From contig CALKNZ010000126.1 in assembly GCA_938091995.1 (NCBI GenBank), positions 1 through 36,497 of the forward strand: 36,497 nt of DNA, in the 5' to 3' direction. Both the position numbers and the translations under genes were made by a program. The notes under the pieces were generated by a model, which did no database searches, had not been told where the DNA came from, and was given only the letters and a program-made list of their open reading frames with translations. Within the stretch, counting starts at the first letter, position 1. Each line of letters starts with the position of its first letter. Below are positions 1 to 8,170 of the stretch, piece by piece. This DNA comes from an uncultured Luminiphilus sp. Its GTDB lineage: Bacteria; Pseudomonadota; Gammaproteobacteria; Pseudomonadales; Halieaceae.

Positions 1-1
1 A

Positions 2-78
2 TGGCGGAGCGGACGGGACTCGAACCCGCGACCCCCGGCGTGACAGGCCGGTATTCTAACCAACTGAACTACCGCTCC
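2..78 (-). tRNA. tRNA-Asp (GUC)
   Basis: Read on the minus strand this is a complete 77-nt tRNA with a genome-encoded CCA end. The 7-bp acceptor stem starts GGAGCGG, the D arm contains AGTTCAGTTGGTTAGA, the anticodon loop reads CTGTCAC, giving anticodon GUC, and the T arm contains GGTTCGAGTCC. GUC decodes aspartate codons. It lies 53 bp downstream of tRNA-Val on the same strand and probably shares its transcript. More tRNAs could follow beyond the left edge of the window. tRNA-Asp(GUC) is one of the four queuosine-modified tRNAs, and queD lies close by on the other strand. Confidence 0.97.
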
Positions 79-131
79 AGGTAGACGGCACATGCGGTGC
101 CTGTTGTTGCGAACCAAACCTTAAAAAAGAA

Positions 132-207
132 TGGTGGGTGATGACGGGATCGAACCGCCGACCCTCTGCTTGTAAGGCAGATGCTCTCCCAGCTGAGCTA
201 ATCACCC
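132..207 (-). tRNA. tRNA-Val (UAC)
   Basis: On the minus strand this is a 76-nt tRNA with acceptor stem GGGTGAT/ATCACCC, D arm TAGCTCAGCTGGGAGAGC, anticodon loop CTTACAA (anticodon UAC, valine), T arm GGTTCGATCCC and an encoded CCA. It is the first gene of the visible tRNA operon, about 20 bp downstream of a near-consensus promoter, and is followed by tRNA-Asp. Confidence 0.97.
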
Positions 208-223
208 CGATCCGCAGCCGCGC

Positions 224-251
224 ATTATAAGTGGGTCCCCTGTGCTGTCAA
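224..251 (-). promoter_or_regulatory. sigma-70 promoter of the tRNA-Val/tRNA-Asp operon
   Basis: On the minus strand the sequence has a perfect -35 box TTGACA (246-251), a 16-bp spacer and a perfect -10 box TATAAT (224-229). A GC-rich discriminator (GCGCGGC) follows, and tRNA-Val begins 16 bp beyond the -10 box. A GC-rich discriminator is typical of stable-RNA promoters under stringent control. That regulation is inferred from family knowledge and is not shown here. Confidence 0.88.
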
Positions 252-377
252 TGTTTAACGTGATTTTTCCAAAAATGGCTTTGATAGGTGTACACTCGCG
301 CGTCCTTCTGCGCGGTCTTTACCACCTGGAAGGTTTAACATCCGCCACCTGCGACCATAGATAATTACGGTGACACC

Positions 378-734
378 ATGGAACTATACAAAGATTTTCG
401 ATTTGAAGCGGCACACCGCCTCCCTAATGTTCCCGAGGGACACAAGTGCGCGCGGCTGCATGGGCATTCTTTTTTAGTCCGCCTCACTATTTCAGGTGAT
501 GTTGACCCGCAGACCGGATGGCTAATGGATTTCGACGACATCAAGAACGCCTTTGCGCCTCTGCTAGAGCAACTTGATCATTACTACCTCAATGATGTGC
601 CCGGATTGGAAAATCCCACCAGCGAAATATTAGCTAAGTGGATCTGGGACGGGCTGAAACCAACCTTGCCAGAACTGGCATCTGTAGAAATACGCGAAAC
701 CTGTACCGTCGGGTGCACCTATCGAGGTGTTTAA
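378..734 (+). CDS. queD: 6-carboxytetrahydropterin synthase QueD
   Basis: A 118-aa PTPS-family enzyme, the usual QueD length. It converts 7,8-dihydroneopterin triphosphate to 6-carboxy-tetrahydropterin, the second step of preQ0/queuosine synthesis, in the cytoplasm. Visible features are the zinc ligands His13 (in FEAAHRL), His28 and His30 (HGHSF), the catalytic Cys24 in the C-x3-HGH arrangement, LDHYYLND near 66-73, and ENPTSE at 78-83. Glu107 (RET) fits the conserved pterin-anchoring glutamate. The ATG is preceded by GGTGA. It is read divergently from the tRNA operon and is followed by a long AT-rich gap, so it appears to be transcribed alone. Other queuosine genes are not in the window. Confidence 0.95.
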   Translation: MELYKDFRFEAAHRLPNVPEGHKCARLHGHSFLVRLTISGDVDPQTGWLMDFDDIKNAFAPLLEQLDHYYLNDVPGLENPTSEILAKWIWDGLKPTLPELASVEIRETCTVGCTYRGV

Positions 735-1113
735 CGCCGTTAAAAGCCCCCCCAAGGGGTTCCTAGCGACAAGTAGCACCAATGTCTACCATCATTCTCT
801 TAAATTTTTAAAAAAAGTTAAGAAAAAAACTATGCTTAATTTGACTTTTTGGGTTGACGTCAAAAATACTTTATGCACACCCATGATATAACGGCCCATC
901 GCACTAAGGTTAGCGTTCGTAATGGTAGTTATGCTGAAGATGTTGACTATAACTATATGATTTATATGCATTATTAGGCATTGGTTACTTTTTAACCAAT
1001 TTAAGGATTGCGTGGCGCTCGTTGCGTTTTTTGCAAAGTTAAACAAATTATCCACCAAATTATCCACAGCTTCTGTGGATCGACTGCCCCTGTGGATGAC
1101 TTTTGAACGGCTG
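735..1113. other. AT-rich intergenic region without a convincing gene
   Basis: This gap lies between the convergent ends of queD and the alpha/beta hydrolase. Positions 790-1010 are strikingly AT-rich compared with the neighbouring genes. There is a perfect 10-bp palindrome TTGACGTCAA at 854-863, inside a longer TTTTTG...CAAAAA inverted repeat (846-866). The right end carries the DnaA-box-like cluster listed separately. A minus-strand frame of 91 codons crosses it, but it resembles no known protein and follows the AT bias, so I do not call it. Confidence 0.6.
1048..1099. promoter_or_regulatory. cluster of four DnaA-box-like 9-mers
   Basis: Within 52 bp there are four matches or near-matches to TTATNCACA. 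They are TTATCCACC (1048-1056), a perfect TTATCCACA (1060-1068), and on the other strand TGTGGATCG (1074-1082) and TGTGGATGA (1091-1099). The middle two form the perfect inverted repeat ATCCACAG-CTT-CTGTGGAT (1062-1080). The cluster borders the AT-rich stretch. It could be a DnaA-binding or titration site, part of a replication origin, or simply a hairpin at the 3' end of the hydrolase gene. No dnaA, rpmH or mnmG is visible nearby. Confidence 0.5.
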
Positions 1114-1899
1114 TCACTCGTTGATTGGGGCGCTAAAGAAACTTAAGACCTCTTCATTAAATAATTTTGGCGCTTCTGCGTGCAGCCAATGGCCTGCTCC
1201 GGCCAGTGTTACCAGCCGAAAGTGCGGAAATAACTGCTCAATAATTGGAATATCGTCGTCCCCCACGTAAGACGACTGCGCGCCGCGAATAAACAACGCC
1301 GGCTGTTCAAACGGGCTTTCAGAATCTAGGCCTTTGAGCAGTTTGGGATAAGCCTCAGCGAGGGCTCGATAATTCAAACGCCAAACAAAGGTCGAGGCGC
1401 CCGCTTCCTTGACCAAACTCAACAGCAAGAACTGTCTAACACTGGGCTCTTCAATAAATTCTTCCAACAAGAGACCCGCGGCCTTTCGAGTCGGGCAATT
1501 CCCACCCGCGACCGCCTGCAAGCCTTCAAAAACTGCTTGATGGCTGGGTGCATAGGTCACTGGCGCAATATCCGCCACAATTAAGCGCTGAACCCGAGTT
1601 GGCCGTTTTAACGCCAACGCCATCGCCACCTTCCCGCCTAGGGAATGCCCCAAAAAAAACGCACTTTTAATCCCCCGGGCGTCCATCCATGCGTCGACGG
1701 CTTCCGCATAGCCATCAATTGAAGGTACTGCACTCCAGGGAGATTTACCGTGGTCGGGCAAGTCAAGGCTGTGCACCCGAAAACCGCCCTCAAGAGCCCT
1801 GGCAATGCTTTGCAAGTTGCTGCCCTGACCAAAGAGACCGTGCAATAACACAACATCGTAGCCCTCCCCCTGAACTTTCTCATAAAGCCCCTTTCCCAT
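1114..1899 (-). CDS. alpha/beta hydrolase (YbfF/BioH-like esterase)
   Basis: The open frame extends to 2040, but I choose the ATG at 1899 because GGAGG sits 8 nt upstream and the family fold starts just after it. This gives 261 aa. Family features are the oxyanion HG at 20-21 (VVLLHGLFG), the nucleophile elbow GHSLGG with Ser86, acidic residues at 214-216 that could supply the catalytic Asp, and His237 in GAGHWLH. The order and spacing match a cytoplasmic alpha/beta hydrolase of the YbfF/BioH type, which cleaves short-chain acyl esters or acyl thioesters. The natural substrate cannot be told from sequence. It is divergent from the lipoprotein gene, with 52 bp between the starts. Confidence 0.88.
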   Translation of the reverse strand: MGKGLYEKVQGEGYDVVLLHGLFGQGSNLQSIARALEGGFRVHSLDLPDHGKSPWSAVPSIDGYAEAVDAWMDARGIKSAFFLGHSLGGKVAMALALKRPTRVQRLIVADIAPVTYAPSHQAVFEGLQAVAGGNCPTRKAAGLLLEEFIEEPSVRQFLLLSLVKEAGASTFVWRLNYRALAEAYPKLLKGLDSESPFEQPALFIRGAQSSYVGDDDIPIIEQLFPHFRLVTLAGAGHWLHAEAPKLFNEEVLSFFSAPINE

Positions 1900-1951
1900 G
1901 CAGTTGCCTCCTCTGCTAGCATGTAGACAAAATTCGTTAGGAACTACTGTC

Positions 1952-2770
1952 ATGCCCCAACGCCAATCCCTCCGCTCACACCTCACTGCCAAATTCGTTC
2001 TTATGGCTTGTCTGCTGGCTACAGCCTCTGGCTGTGGCACGACCGGAACGGGCTCGGGTTATAACGCCACGACCAACCCCAACCAGCTCAATGAAGCGAT
2101 CGTCGCTGCCAAGCCTATAAAAAACGTGGTAATCGCTCACGTCAACATAGGGTCGCCATCAAGAAACTACATCAAGCGCTCGGAGGCCATGGTCGATAAT
2201 CGGATCGCTGACTATCTGCGAGACAACGGCTACAACATTTTACCCCAGCGCGAGTTTTCCCAGCGCTGGAATAACGCCACCCTTATTTACGGTGACCCAG
2301 TCGATCCCACAACAGGTAGACTCAACACTAAAACCTTTATCCGAATTACTCAGTCAATACGCGATGATATGCGCGACAAAACCGACGTCGACGGTTTTAT
2401 CTTCACTGACCTAATTGAGCACGATGCAATTGTTTCGGGCGGCATGAACCATATTGCACGGTTCAATGGGGTATCACGTAAGCCCTCACTTAAGGGGCCA
2501 GGAGATGGGGTATCTGCTGACTTTGACTGGTCGCGTCCGGTATCTGCCGTTTCATTGCAGATCAGTGTCTACAACATTGATCTCGACCAGGCGTTCGCAG
2601 GATTAGGCGGCATTGATTTAACCGATGCCATCGATACCCGCTCTGGCAACGGCTGGGTCCGTCGTAAAGATTTATTGGAAAACGAAAATTACATTGACCA
2701 GGGTATTCAGTTGGCACTGCATCCGTTGATCGTCATGGATAACTGGCCCGGTGAAAACCCTAATAAGTAA
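1952..2770 (+). CDS. predicted lipoprotein of unknown function
   Basis: 272 aa from the ATG at 1952, which has AGGA about 9 nt upstream; the in-frame start at 1898 would run into the divergent gene. Residues 1-28 form a lipoprotein signal: basic start, hydrophobic stretch around 15-24, and ATASG before Cys28. The -3 position is Ala rather than Leu, so the lipobox is slightly weak. The mature part has an alternating segment (VVIAHVNIG...) and then a helix leading to NGYNILPQREF, which faintly recalls CsgG/LpoB-like periplasmic folds. That resemblance is weak and I assign no function. The gene ends 2 nt from the convergent hupE-like gene. Confidence 0.8.
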   Translation: MPQRQSLRSHLTAKFVLMACLLATASGCGTTGTGSGYNATTNPNQLNEAIVAAKPIKNVVIAHVNIGSPSRNYIKRSEAMVDNRIADYLRDNGYNILPQREFSQRWNNATLIYGDPVDPTTGRLNTKTFIRITQSIRDDMRDKTDVDGFIFTDLIEHDAIVSGGMNHIARFNGVSRKPSLKGPGDGVSADFDWSRPVSAVSLQISVYNIDLDQAFAGLGGIDLTDAIDTRSGNGWVRRKDLLENENYIDQGIQLALHPLIVMDNWPGENPNK

Positions 2771-2772
2771 GG

Positions 2773-3753
2773 CTAACTCAGGGTCTCTAGCCCTCGCTCA
2801 ATGCACCACATAGCGCTTAACACCCCCAAGACTAAAATCGGTAGCTGCAGCAATACTAAAGGGGGGTGCGGTAGCAGCCGCCGGAATAACATGCCGAAAC
2901 CAAGCAACACAGCAATAAATGCCAACTGGCCAAACTCGATACCCACATTGAAGAACAGCAGCGCCAAGGGCAGATTTGCCTGAGGCAAGCCTGTGTCTGC
3001 CAACGCCCCCGCAAAACCCATCCCGTGGAGCAAGCCAAAAAGCCCGGCCAGCCACCACGGTTGGCGCCACAACCACGATTGACCGCCTTCACGAGTGAGC
3101 TCCAACGCTAAAACAAAAATCGACAAAGCAATCAAAAACTCAATAAAAGCAACGGGGTAATCAAAGACCCCCAAAGTCACCATGGCAAGCGTAATGCTGT
3201 GACCGACTGTAAAGGCCGTAATAGTCCAAATAAGTCGGCGACCACCACCTACGAGTAACAGTAGGCCCAACACAAAAAGTAGGTGATCTATACCCGCCCA
3301 TATATGTTCCGCTCCAAGCACGGTGTACCGGCCCACCACCTGCCAACGATCGGGTTCTGCAGGCACCAAAAAGGTTGACGTATCACCGGTTAACACCGCC
3401 TGATGGTCGATGTTATCGGCCAGTGACAGATTCAACATGACAGAACTTTGATTAGGACCCAAGCCACTAACACCAATAGACTGGCCAATGAGCCCGCCCA
3501 CACATTGGTAGGTACTTTGGCGCAGCTTACCGGTACCTTCACGAATCCAGGGGGATTCCTCAGAAAGCTGGCAGCCCCCCGGTAGCACCGGCATCATAGG
3601 AATATCGCTAATTTGTTGTATCGGTGTCTTCCATGTCACCGCATAGGTATCGCTGCCGGATTCTGTGATTTGCAAAAGCGACGGCGCGAAACGGTGGGCG
3701 TCTGCAGAAACCGATAGCAGCATGAGACACCAAGGTATCAGGAGCTTGATCAT
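2773..3753 (-). CDS. HupE/UreJ-2 family membrane protein
   Basis: 326 aa with a cleavable signal peptide (about 1-19, ending SADA-H), a soluble exported domain (20-145), and a C-terminal block of about six membrane segments. The metal-handling family motifs are clear: HIWAGIDHLLF (His150, Asp156, His157), FTVGHSITL (His185), GLLHGMGFAGAL (His243) and FNVGIEFGQ (Glu273). Related HupE/UreJ proteins are linked to nickel or cobalt permeation, but this two-domain form is commonly found without hydrogenase or urease genes, and none is present here. Its start overlaps the stop of the PpiC-like gene by 4 nt (ATGA type), so translation is probably coupled. The partner isomerase may fold the exported domain. 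Confidence 0.87.
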   Translation of the reverse strand: MIKLLIPWCLMLLSVSADAHRFAPSLLQITESGSDTYAVTWKTPIQQISDIPMMPVLPGGCQLSEESPWIREGTGKLRQSTYQCVGGLIGQSIGVSGLGPNQSSVMLNLSLADNIDHQAVLTGDTSTFLVPAEPDRWQVVGRYTVLGAEHIWAGIDHLLFVLGLLLLVGGGRRLIWTITAFTVGHSITLAMVTLGVFDYPVAFIEFLIALSIFVLALELTREGGQSWLWRQPWWLAGLFGLLHGMGFAGALADTGLPQANLPLALLFFNVGIEFGQLAFIAVLLGFGMLFRRLLPHPPLVLLQLPILVLGVLSAMWCIERGLETLS

Positions 3754-4700
3754 CGCTTCACCTCATACCCGGCCATCATCTCTGTCACCGCAGTATCTAC
3801 GGCCTGTTTCTCTGCCTCGGTCTTAAGGTCCCAACGCAGCTTATCAGCGACCTCATCGAGACGCTGATCACGCTCGGGGGTTAAAGACTCGAGATAAACA
3901 AGATGCTGACCATAAACCGAAGCAATGGGTCCTACCCAACTATTCAGTGCTTGATCAGGCCGGGTGTCTTGCAGGCCCGCCACAAACTCTCTCCCCAGCC
4001 GGGAGTTGACCTCTGACCAGCTCAAATTGGTAAAGTGAAATCCCGACAAGAACGCTTTGCCTAAACTAATGGCCTCTGCGGGAGGCAACGCCTCCGCCTT
4101 GATCTGGTTAAGCACACTCCCAGCAGTCTCCTGAGAGACCTCGCCTAAAAATACATGACTAAAGCTCAGCCTTTCGGGTTCTTTAAAATCTCCCGACCTA
4201 GCCTTGAAGGCTGCCTCCAATGCTGCCCCAGAGGGCTCCGTAAGTCCCGCTGCCGCAATTAACAGCTGCGTCATAACCTGTAACAACCGACGTCGTATCA
4301 CCTCATCGGTAAGGTGCATATTGAGCGCTCGCCCTTGCGCTACTAGCGTCGCATTATCTAACTGACTCTCTGGGCTGAGAAACCGCATATTCCGAACGAT
4401 GCGCTGATCAATAACGGGGTCTAGCAGATGTAGGCGCCGGCGCAGCGCCTCTCTGAATAGCAGCTCATCACGCAGCTCAAGATCGATAAAACGTTCCCTG
4501 TCAGCTTCAGTAGGAATACCCCCTATCATCTTGGCGTAACTATCTGACATGACTGCTAACCGCGAAGGATTAGGTGGGCCTAAGATGGGCTTGGGCGCTG
4601 GATATAGTGCGGCAAAGAAGGCATATAGCGCAGCACCCAAAATTAAAAAATGCAGCCAAACTGGCCCGGGGAAAATCCGTTTGGTCAAAAATGGGGTCAT
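3750..4700 (-). CDS. PpiC/parvulin-like peptidyl-prolyl isomerase, membrane anchored
   Basis: 316 aa with one N-terminal membrane helix (about 13-33) and no cleavage site, so the body is predicted to be periplasmic. Residues 60-150 are a charged helical region like the N-terminal part of SurA/PpiD-type chaperones. From about 175 the pattern ERLSFSHVFLGEV resembles the first strand of a parvulin domain. The domain is divergent, and I could not confirm the catalytic residues. The gene follows the crotonase by only 9 bp and overlaps hupE by 4 nt. PpiC-like plus HupE/UreJ-2 is a recurrent pair, which suggests a dedicated chaperone. No strong ribosome-binding site is visible, consistent with coupling to the upstream gene. 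Confidence 0.78.
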   Translation of the reverse strand: MTPFLTKRIFPGPVWLHFLILGAALYAFFAALYPAPKPILGPPNPSRLAVMSDSYAKMIGGIPTEADRERFIDLELRDELLFREALRRRLHLLDPVIDQRIVRNMRFLSPESQLDNATLVAQGRALNMHLTDEVIRRRLLQVMTQLLIAAAGLTEPSGAALEAAFKARSGDFKEPERLSFSHVFLGEVSQETAGSVLNQIKAEALPPAEAISLGKAFLSGFHFTNLSWSEVNSRLGREFVAGLQDTRPDQALNSWVGPIASVYGQHLVYLESLTPERDQRLDEVADKLRWDLKTEAEKQAVDTAVTEMMAGYEVKR

Positions 4701-4709
4701 AAAAACTTT

Positions 4710-5528
4710 TCAGTCCAAAAACTTTGGTGGTCGCTTCTCTAGCTTGGCGGTCATGGCTTCCTGCACATCAATTTTACTCATCATACCGGCATTCCAAAGC
4801 GCTACATATTCAAGCCCGTCTTCTACTGTATGGTCCCGAGCATAATTGAGCACCCGCTTGGTACCGCGAACAGCCAGCGGGGTCTTTTCAGCCAGTTCAC
4901 GAGCAATGGCGCGCACTCCCGCCATTAATGCCTCTCTATCTGGGTATACCCGCGTCACAAAACCACTGATTTTGGCTTCCTCTGCGTCCATTTTTCGCCC
5001 AGTGAGCGCCAATTCTCGAACCAGCCCGTCGGGCATGAGCCCAGGCAAGTTTTGCAGGGTGCCGACATCGGCGACAATACCAATATCAATTTCTTTCACG
5101 CAGAAGGTCGTTTCAGCCATGCAATATCGCATATCGGCATAACAAATCATGTCGATAGCAGCGCCAACGCAGGCGCCATGAGTCGCCGCGAGAACCGGTT
5201 TTCGGCAGTTACGCAATGACTGTAAGTTGCGCTGGAGGCCCTGTAAGTGGTCAACAAACTGCTCATTGGCTCTCGAGGGGTCTTCATGCTCGTAGGTAAT
5301 GTCGGCGAACATAGACAGATCGATCCCCGCGCAAAAGTGCTTGCCTTCGCCGCTAAGAATAATTGCCCTCACCTCTGCAGCGCCATCAGCCCAATCAAAG
5401 GTTGCTTGCAGCTCGCGCCACATGGGCATATTCACCGCATTGGCACTCTCGGGTCGGTTCAATCGGACATCGAGAATATGATCTTCAAGGTGCAAAGCTA
5501 AAGTTTCTGTAGGGGGAAAATCTGACAC
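4710..5528 (-). CDS. crotonase family, delta3,5-delta2,4-dienoyl-CoA isomerase type
   Basis: 272 aa, starting with GTG (GGAG 7 nt upstream). The crotonase oxyanion segment GKHFCAGIDL is at 62-71. The segment KEIDIGIVADVGTLQNLP (145-162) is the hallmark of the ECH1 class. Three acids, Asp126, Glu146 and Asp154, have the 20 and 8 residue spacing of the ECH1 active-site acids (Asp176, Glu196, Asp204 in the rat enzyme as I recall it). This predicts isomerisation of 3,5-dienoyl-CoA to 2,4-dienoyl-CoA during breakdown of unsaturated fatty acids with odd-position double bonds. It is followed at 9 bp by the PpiC-like gene. Confidence 0.88.
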   Translation of the reverse strand: MSDFPPTETLALHLEDHILDVRLNRPESANAVNMPMWRELQATFDWADGAAEVRAIILSGEGKHFCAGIDLSMFADITYEHEDPSRANEQFVDHLQGLQRNLQSLRNCRKPVLAATHGACVGAAIDMICYADMRYCMAETTFCVKEIDIGIVADVGTLQNLPGLMPDGLVRELALTGRKMDAEEAKISGFVTRVYPDREALMAGVRAIARELAEKTPLAVRGTKRVLNYARDHTVEDGLEYVALWNAGMMSKIDVQEAMTAKLEKRPPKFLD

Positions 5529-5632
5529 GTTTTGGCTCCAGTAAGTTTACGGTTTACAGCTCGATAAGCCGGCGCAAAGGTTACCCAGCAAAATCAGCCA
5601 ATGGCAAGCCTAAAGTTTTAACATAAATAATG

Positions 5633-6187
5633 TCAATATAAAGTCAGGTAGTCGTCAAGCTCCGGTTGGAGCAGTGGCTTTGACTCACCCTTACGAGTGC
5701 CTAAATACAAAAATCCAATAACCTCATCGCCCGGGCTGCCACCCAGTCCGTCAAGAACAATGGCGTCCTGAGCGTACCAGCCAGTGCGCCACATGGCGCC
5801 AAAGCCCTGTGACTCGGCGGCCAATGACATTCCATGGAGGGCACAGGCGACCGCGGCCACCTGCTCAACTCGAGGAACCTTGGGATGCGCCACGGGCTTC
5901 AGTAATCCCGCAATGATCAAAGGCGCGCGCAGCGGCGCAGCCCTTGCCTTCGATAACTCGGCCTCAGTAGCCCCTGGACGACTTAGTTGGAGAGCTTTGG
6001 CAAACAAGGCGCCGAGAGCGTCCCGACGATCACCCTGTATTGCCACAAAATGCCAGGGACGGAGACGCCCATGATCGGGCGCCCGTAAACCGGCTCCCAC
6101 AATAGCTTGCAGCTGGTCCCCATCAGGACCCGGGTCAGTAAGCTTGCCGTGAGAATTACGTTGTTGCAGCGCGTTGAGAACTGACAT
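5633..6187 (-). CDS. nitroreductase family protein, YdjA-like
   Basis: 184 aa, matching the compact YdjA subfamily of FMN-dependent NAD(P)H nitroreductases. Visible features are an N-terminal RNSHGKL segment for flavin phosphate binding, RAPDHGRLRPWHF near 35-47, QVAAVACALHGMSLAAESQGFGAMWRTG in the middle (shown here only as the recognised YdjA core), and GFLYLGTRKG near the C terminus. The physiological substrate of YdjA enzymes is unknown. The gene lies 61 bp downstream of the ketoacyl synthase and 104 bp upstream of the isomerase, all on one strand, so cotranscription is possible but not required. Confidence 0.88.
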   Translation of the reverse strand: MSVLNALQQRNSHGKLTDPGPDGDQLQAIVGAGLRAPDHGRLRPWHFVAIQGDRRDALGALFAKALQLSRPGATEAELSKARAAPLRAPLIIAGLLKPVAHPKVPRVEQVAAVACALHGMSLAAESQGFGAMWRTGWYAQDAIVLDGLGGSPGDEVIGFLYLGTRKGESKPLLQPELDDYLTLY

Positions 6188-6248
6188 GCCTAGACAGCCT
6201 TAAGTCAAAGGCTACTAGGATAACAGTGTCTGCCCTCACACCCCTAGC

Positions 6249-8069
6249 TTATAAACACCAGTTATCCGGCGCGGAAGCGCGAACATCGACCTGACGCTCT
6301 CCCAAGGTAACTTGATCCGCCTCAACCTGTACTGCACTCGGATCCAATACGCCTTCATTAAACTGATACTGAGGCGCCCAATTACCCTGCAATCTTGAAG
6401 ACTCAATGCTGTCGCGCTGTTTTTGCACACGCTCATGGGCGGCACGCCAGCCAGAAAGCTTACGCTGACCATGATGCCTCGACAGCAATTCCTGGGTAAC
6501 CTTCGGCCCTAATACTGCTGCCGTCGCATTATTGCCGCCAAACCCCTTACTGTTGATGAGCGCGTAATCTGGTGCGTCTATCGAATGGGTTTGCAACGGA
6601 AATTCAAGCCGGTCCGTGGCGACGTCGGCAGCAACCCCGTCAAGGGTTGTGATACCTGGCATCAACCCGGTTTCCCAGACCCCCAACATAGCTGAAAGTT
6701 GATCGCCGGCAGCCGCACCCAAAGAATGGCCAATAAAGCTTTTGATTGCTCCGACAGTCCACCTCTGGACACCCATGGCGGTGGCGACCTGACTCATAAT
6801 TTGCGACTCGGTGACACGATTCTGGGGCGTACTTGTGCCGTGAGCCTGCACCACCCCGCCAGAGGCAAAACGGTGATCACCCAGTAATTTTTTAAGCAGT
6901 GCTGCCGACTTCGCAAAGGTGACGTAGTTGCCAACGCCCGGACTGCTGATTGATTTCTTGGGGCCATCGGCACTGACAAAGACATCGGGAATCGCAGCTA
7001 AAGCTGGCGCCCCCAGCTCTAATACAAGCGCGTCATCAAACAGCACCATAATCTGTGCAGACTCTGACATGGTAAAGCCACAGTTTTCGCCGAAGGGACG
7101 ACAGGCTCGCCGCGCGTCGGGTCGTATGTTATCGGGAAGCCCATCAAGGGCACGCAGTGCTTTATCAGACGCAAGGGCGCCCATAGCCGCATACCCCTCC
7201 ATGACCTCAGCAACCACCGGCGCCTCAGCGGCACCAATTATGGCAACGCGTGCACGACCACTGCGAATATCTTGAACGGCCAGTCGAAGATTGTAGAGAA
7301 ACGTAGCGCAAGCGCCCAAAGCCGGACCCGTACTACCCAATGACCCCAACACATAAGCATTAATAAAATCGCCGGGCATCTCAGCAAAACCCAGCGGACA
7401 CTGCTTCGATGTCACACGCTTCCCCAGGGCTCTGCCCCTAAGCATACCTCCGGTGCCACCTTCATCAAGCTGGCCCATCGAGCTACTGACATAAACACTT
7501 ACCGCGTCTGGAGATACACGCGCTTCTACTTCAGTCCAATCGATACCCAAATCGGCAAGAGCATCCGAAGCGGCAAACACCGTCATCTGTAAGCCACGTG
7601 GATGGTTGCGCGAAGCATAAAGTGTTCCCGGGTCAAATCCTGTGGGCAGCAACCCTGCGGCACTGACCTCAAAGTCTCGTGTGCCAGGCACCAATAGCTC
7701 TGTGCCGGCGGCTAATGCTATTGAAGTTCGCTTACCCTCCCCCGAATTGGGCGCCCAATCTTCGGGTAAATTCTCGGTGACTTGCGTCGGCGCCATGTCG
7801 GCAGCGAGATTATTTTGTGTCGTGATACGACGGGCCCAAGGCACCGCTCTGGGGTCAAAATGACTGTTCTCAATGGTTCGAATGAGAGTCCCTGCATCTT
7901 GGGCACTGGCATCGGTGGTTCCCATGATCGCCGCCAGTGCCCCCCGGGTCTGTTCTTGCTCGTTAGCATTGAGCTTATCGATCACCATGCGCTTAAACGC
8001 CTGCCGATTCGAAGTTTTACCCGCACTGTTAATACCACCCGCGGCCACCAAGACTGGAAGATGAAGCAT
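6249..8069 (-). CDS. beta-ketoacyl synthase, long form
   Basis: 606 aa from the ATG at 8069, which is preceded by AGGAG 11 nt upstream; a TTG 21 nt earlier would overlap that site. Condensing-enzyme residues are complete: Cys254 in PALGACATFL, His410 in VQAHGTSTPQN, Lys443 and His448 in IKSFIGHSLGAAAG, and a C-terminal glycine-rich FGGNNA. Ordinary FabB/FabF proteins are about 410 aa with the cysteine near 163. Here there are about 90 extra N-terminal residues and about 60 extra C-terminal ones. No ACP or other PKS domain is visible. It probably condenses acyl thioesters for a special lipid. It diverges from a GlxA-type regulator. Confidence 0.87.
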   Translation of the reverse strand: MLHLPVLVAAGGINSAGKTSNRQAFKRMVIDKLNANEQEQTRGALAAIMGTTDASAQDAGTLIRTIENSHFDPRAVPWARRITTQNNLAADMAPTQVTENLPEDWAPNSGEGKRTSIALAAGTELLVPGTRDFEVSAAGLLPTGFDPGTLYASRNHPRGLQMTVFAASDALADLGIDWTEVEARVSPDAVSVYVSSSMGQLDEGGTGGMLRGRALGKRVTSKQCPLGFAEMPGDFINAYVLGSLGSTGPALGACATFLYNLRLAVQDIRSGRARVAIIGAAEAPVVAEVMEGYAAMGALASDKALRALDGLPDNIRPDARRACRPFGENCGFTMSESAQIMVLFDDALVLELGAPALAAIPDVFVSADGPKKSISSPGVGNYVTFAKSAALLKKLLGDHRFASGGVVQAHGTSTPQNRVTESQIMSQVATAMGVQRWTVGAIKSFIGHSLGAAAGDQLSAMLGVWETGLMPGITTLDGVAADVATDRLEFPLQTHSIDAPDYALINSKGFGGNNATAAVLGPKVTQELLSRHHGQRKLSGWRAAHERVQKQRDSIESSRLQGNWAPQYQFNEGVLDPSAVQVEADQVTLGERQVDVRASAPDNWCL

Positions 8070-8170
8070 GTCGCAAAAGACTCCTGACAACTCAATTTTG
8101 TGATGGACCCCGCGAGTGAAGTGCCTCTACGCCCACTGTCCACTAAAATTTTGGCGCTAGTTTATGCGTA

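Noticed and set aside
744-765. Possible terminator after queD (C-rich run followed by GGGG)
   Set aside because: Only a 4-bp stem with mixed loop and no T-run follows, too weak to call.
792-1067. Minus-strand frame of 91 codons
   Set aside because: It lies in AT-rich DNA, covers the DnaA-box cluster, has no recognisable domain and shows composition expected from base bias alone.
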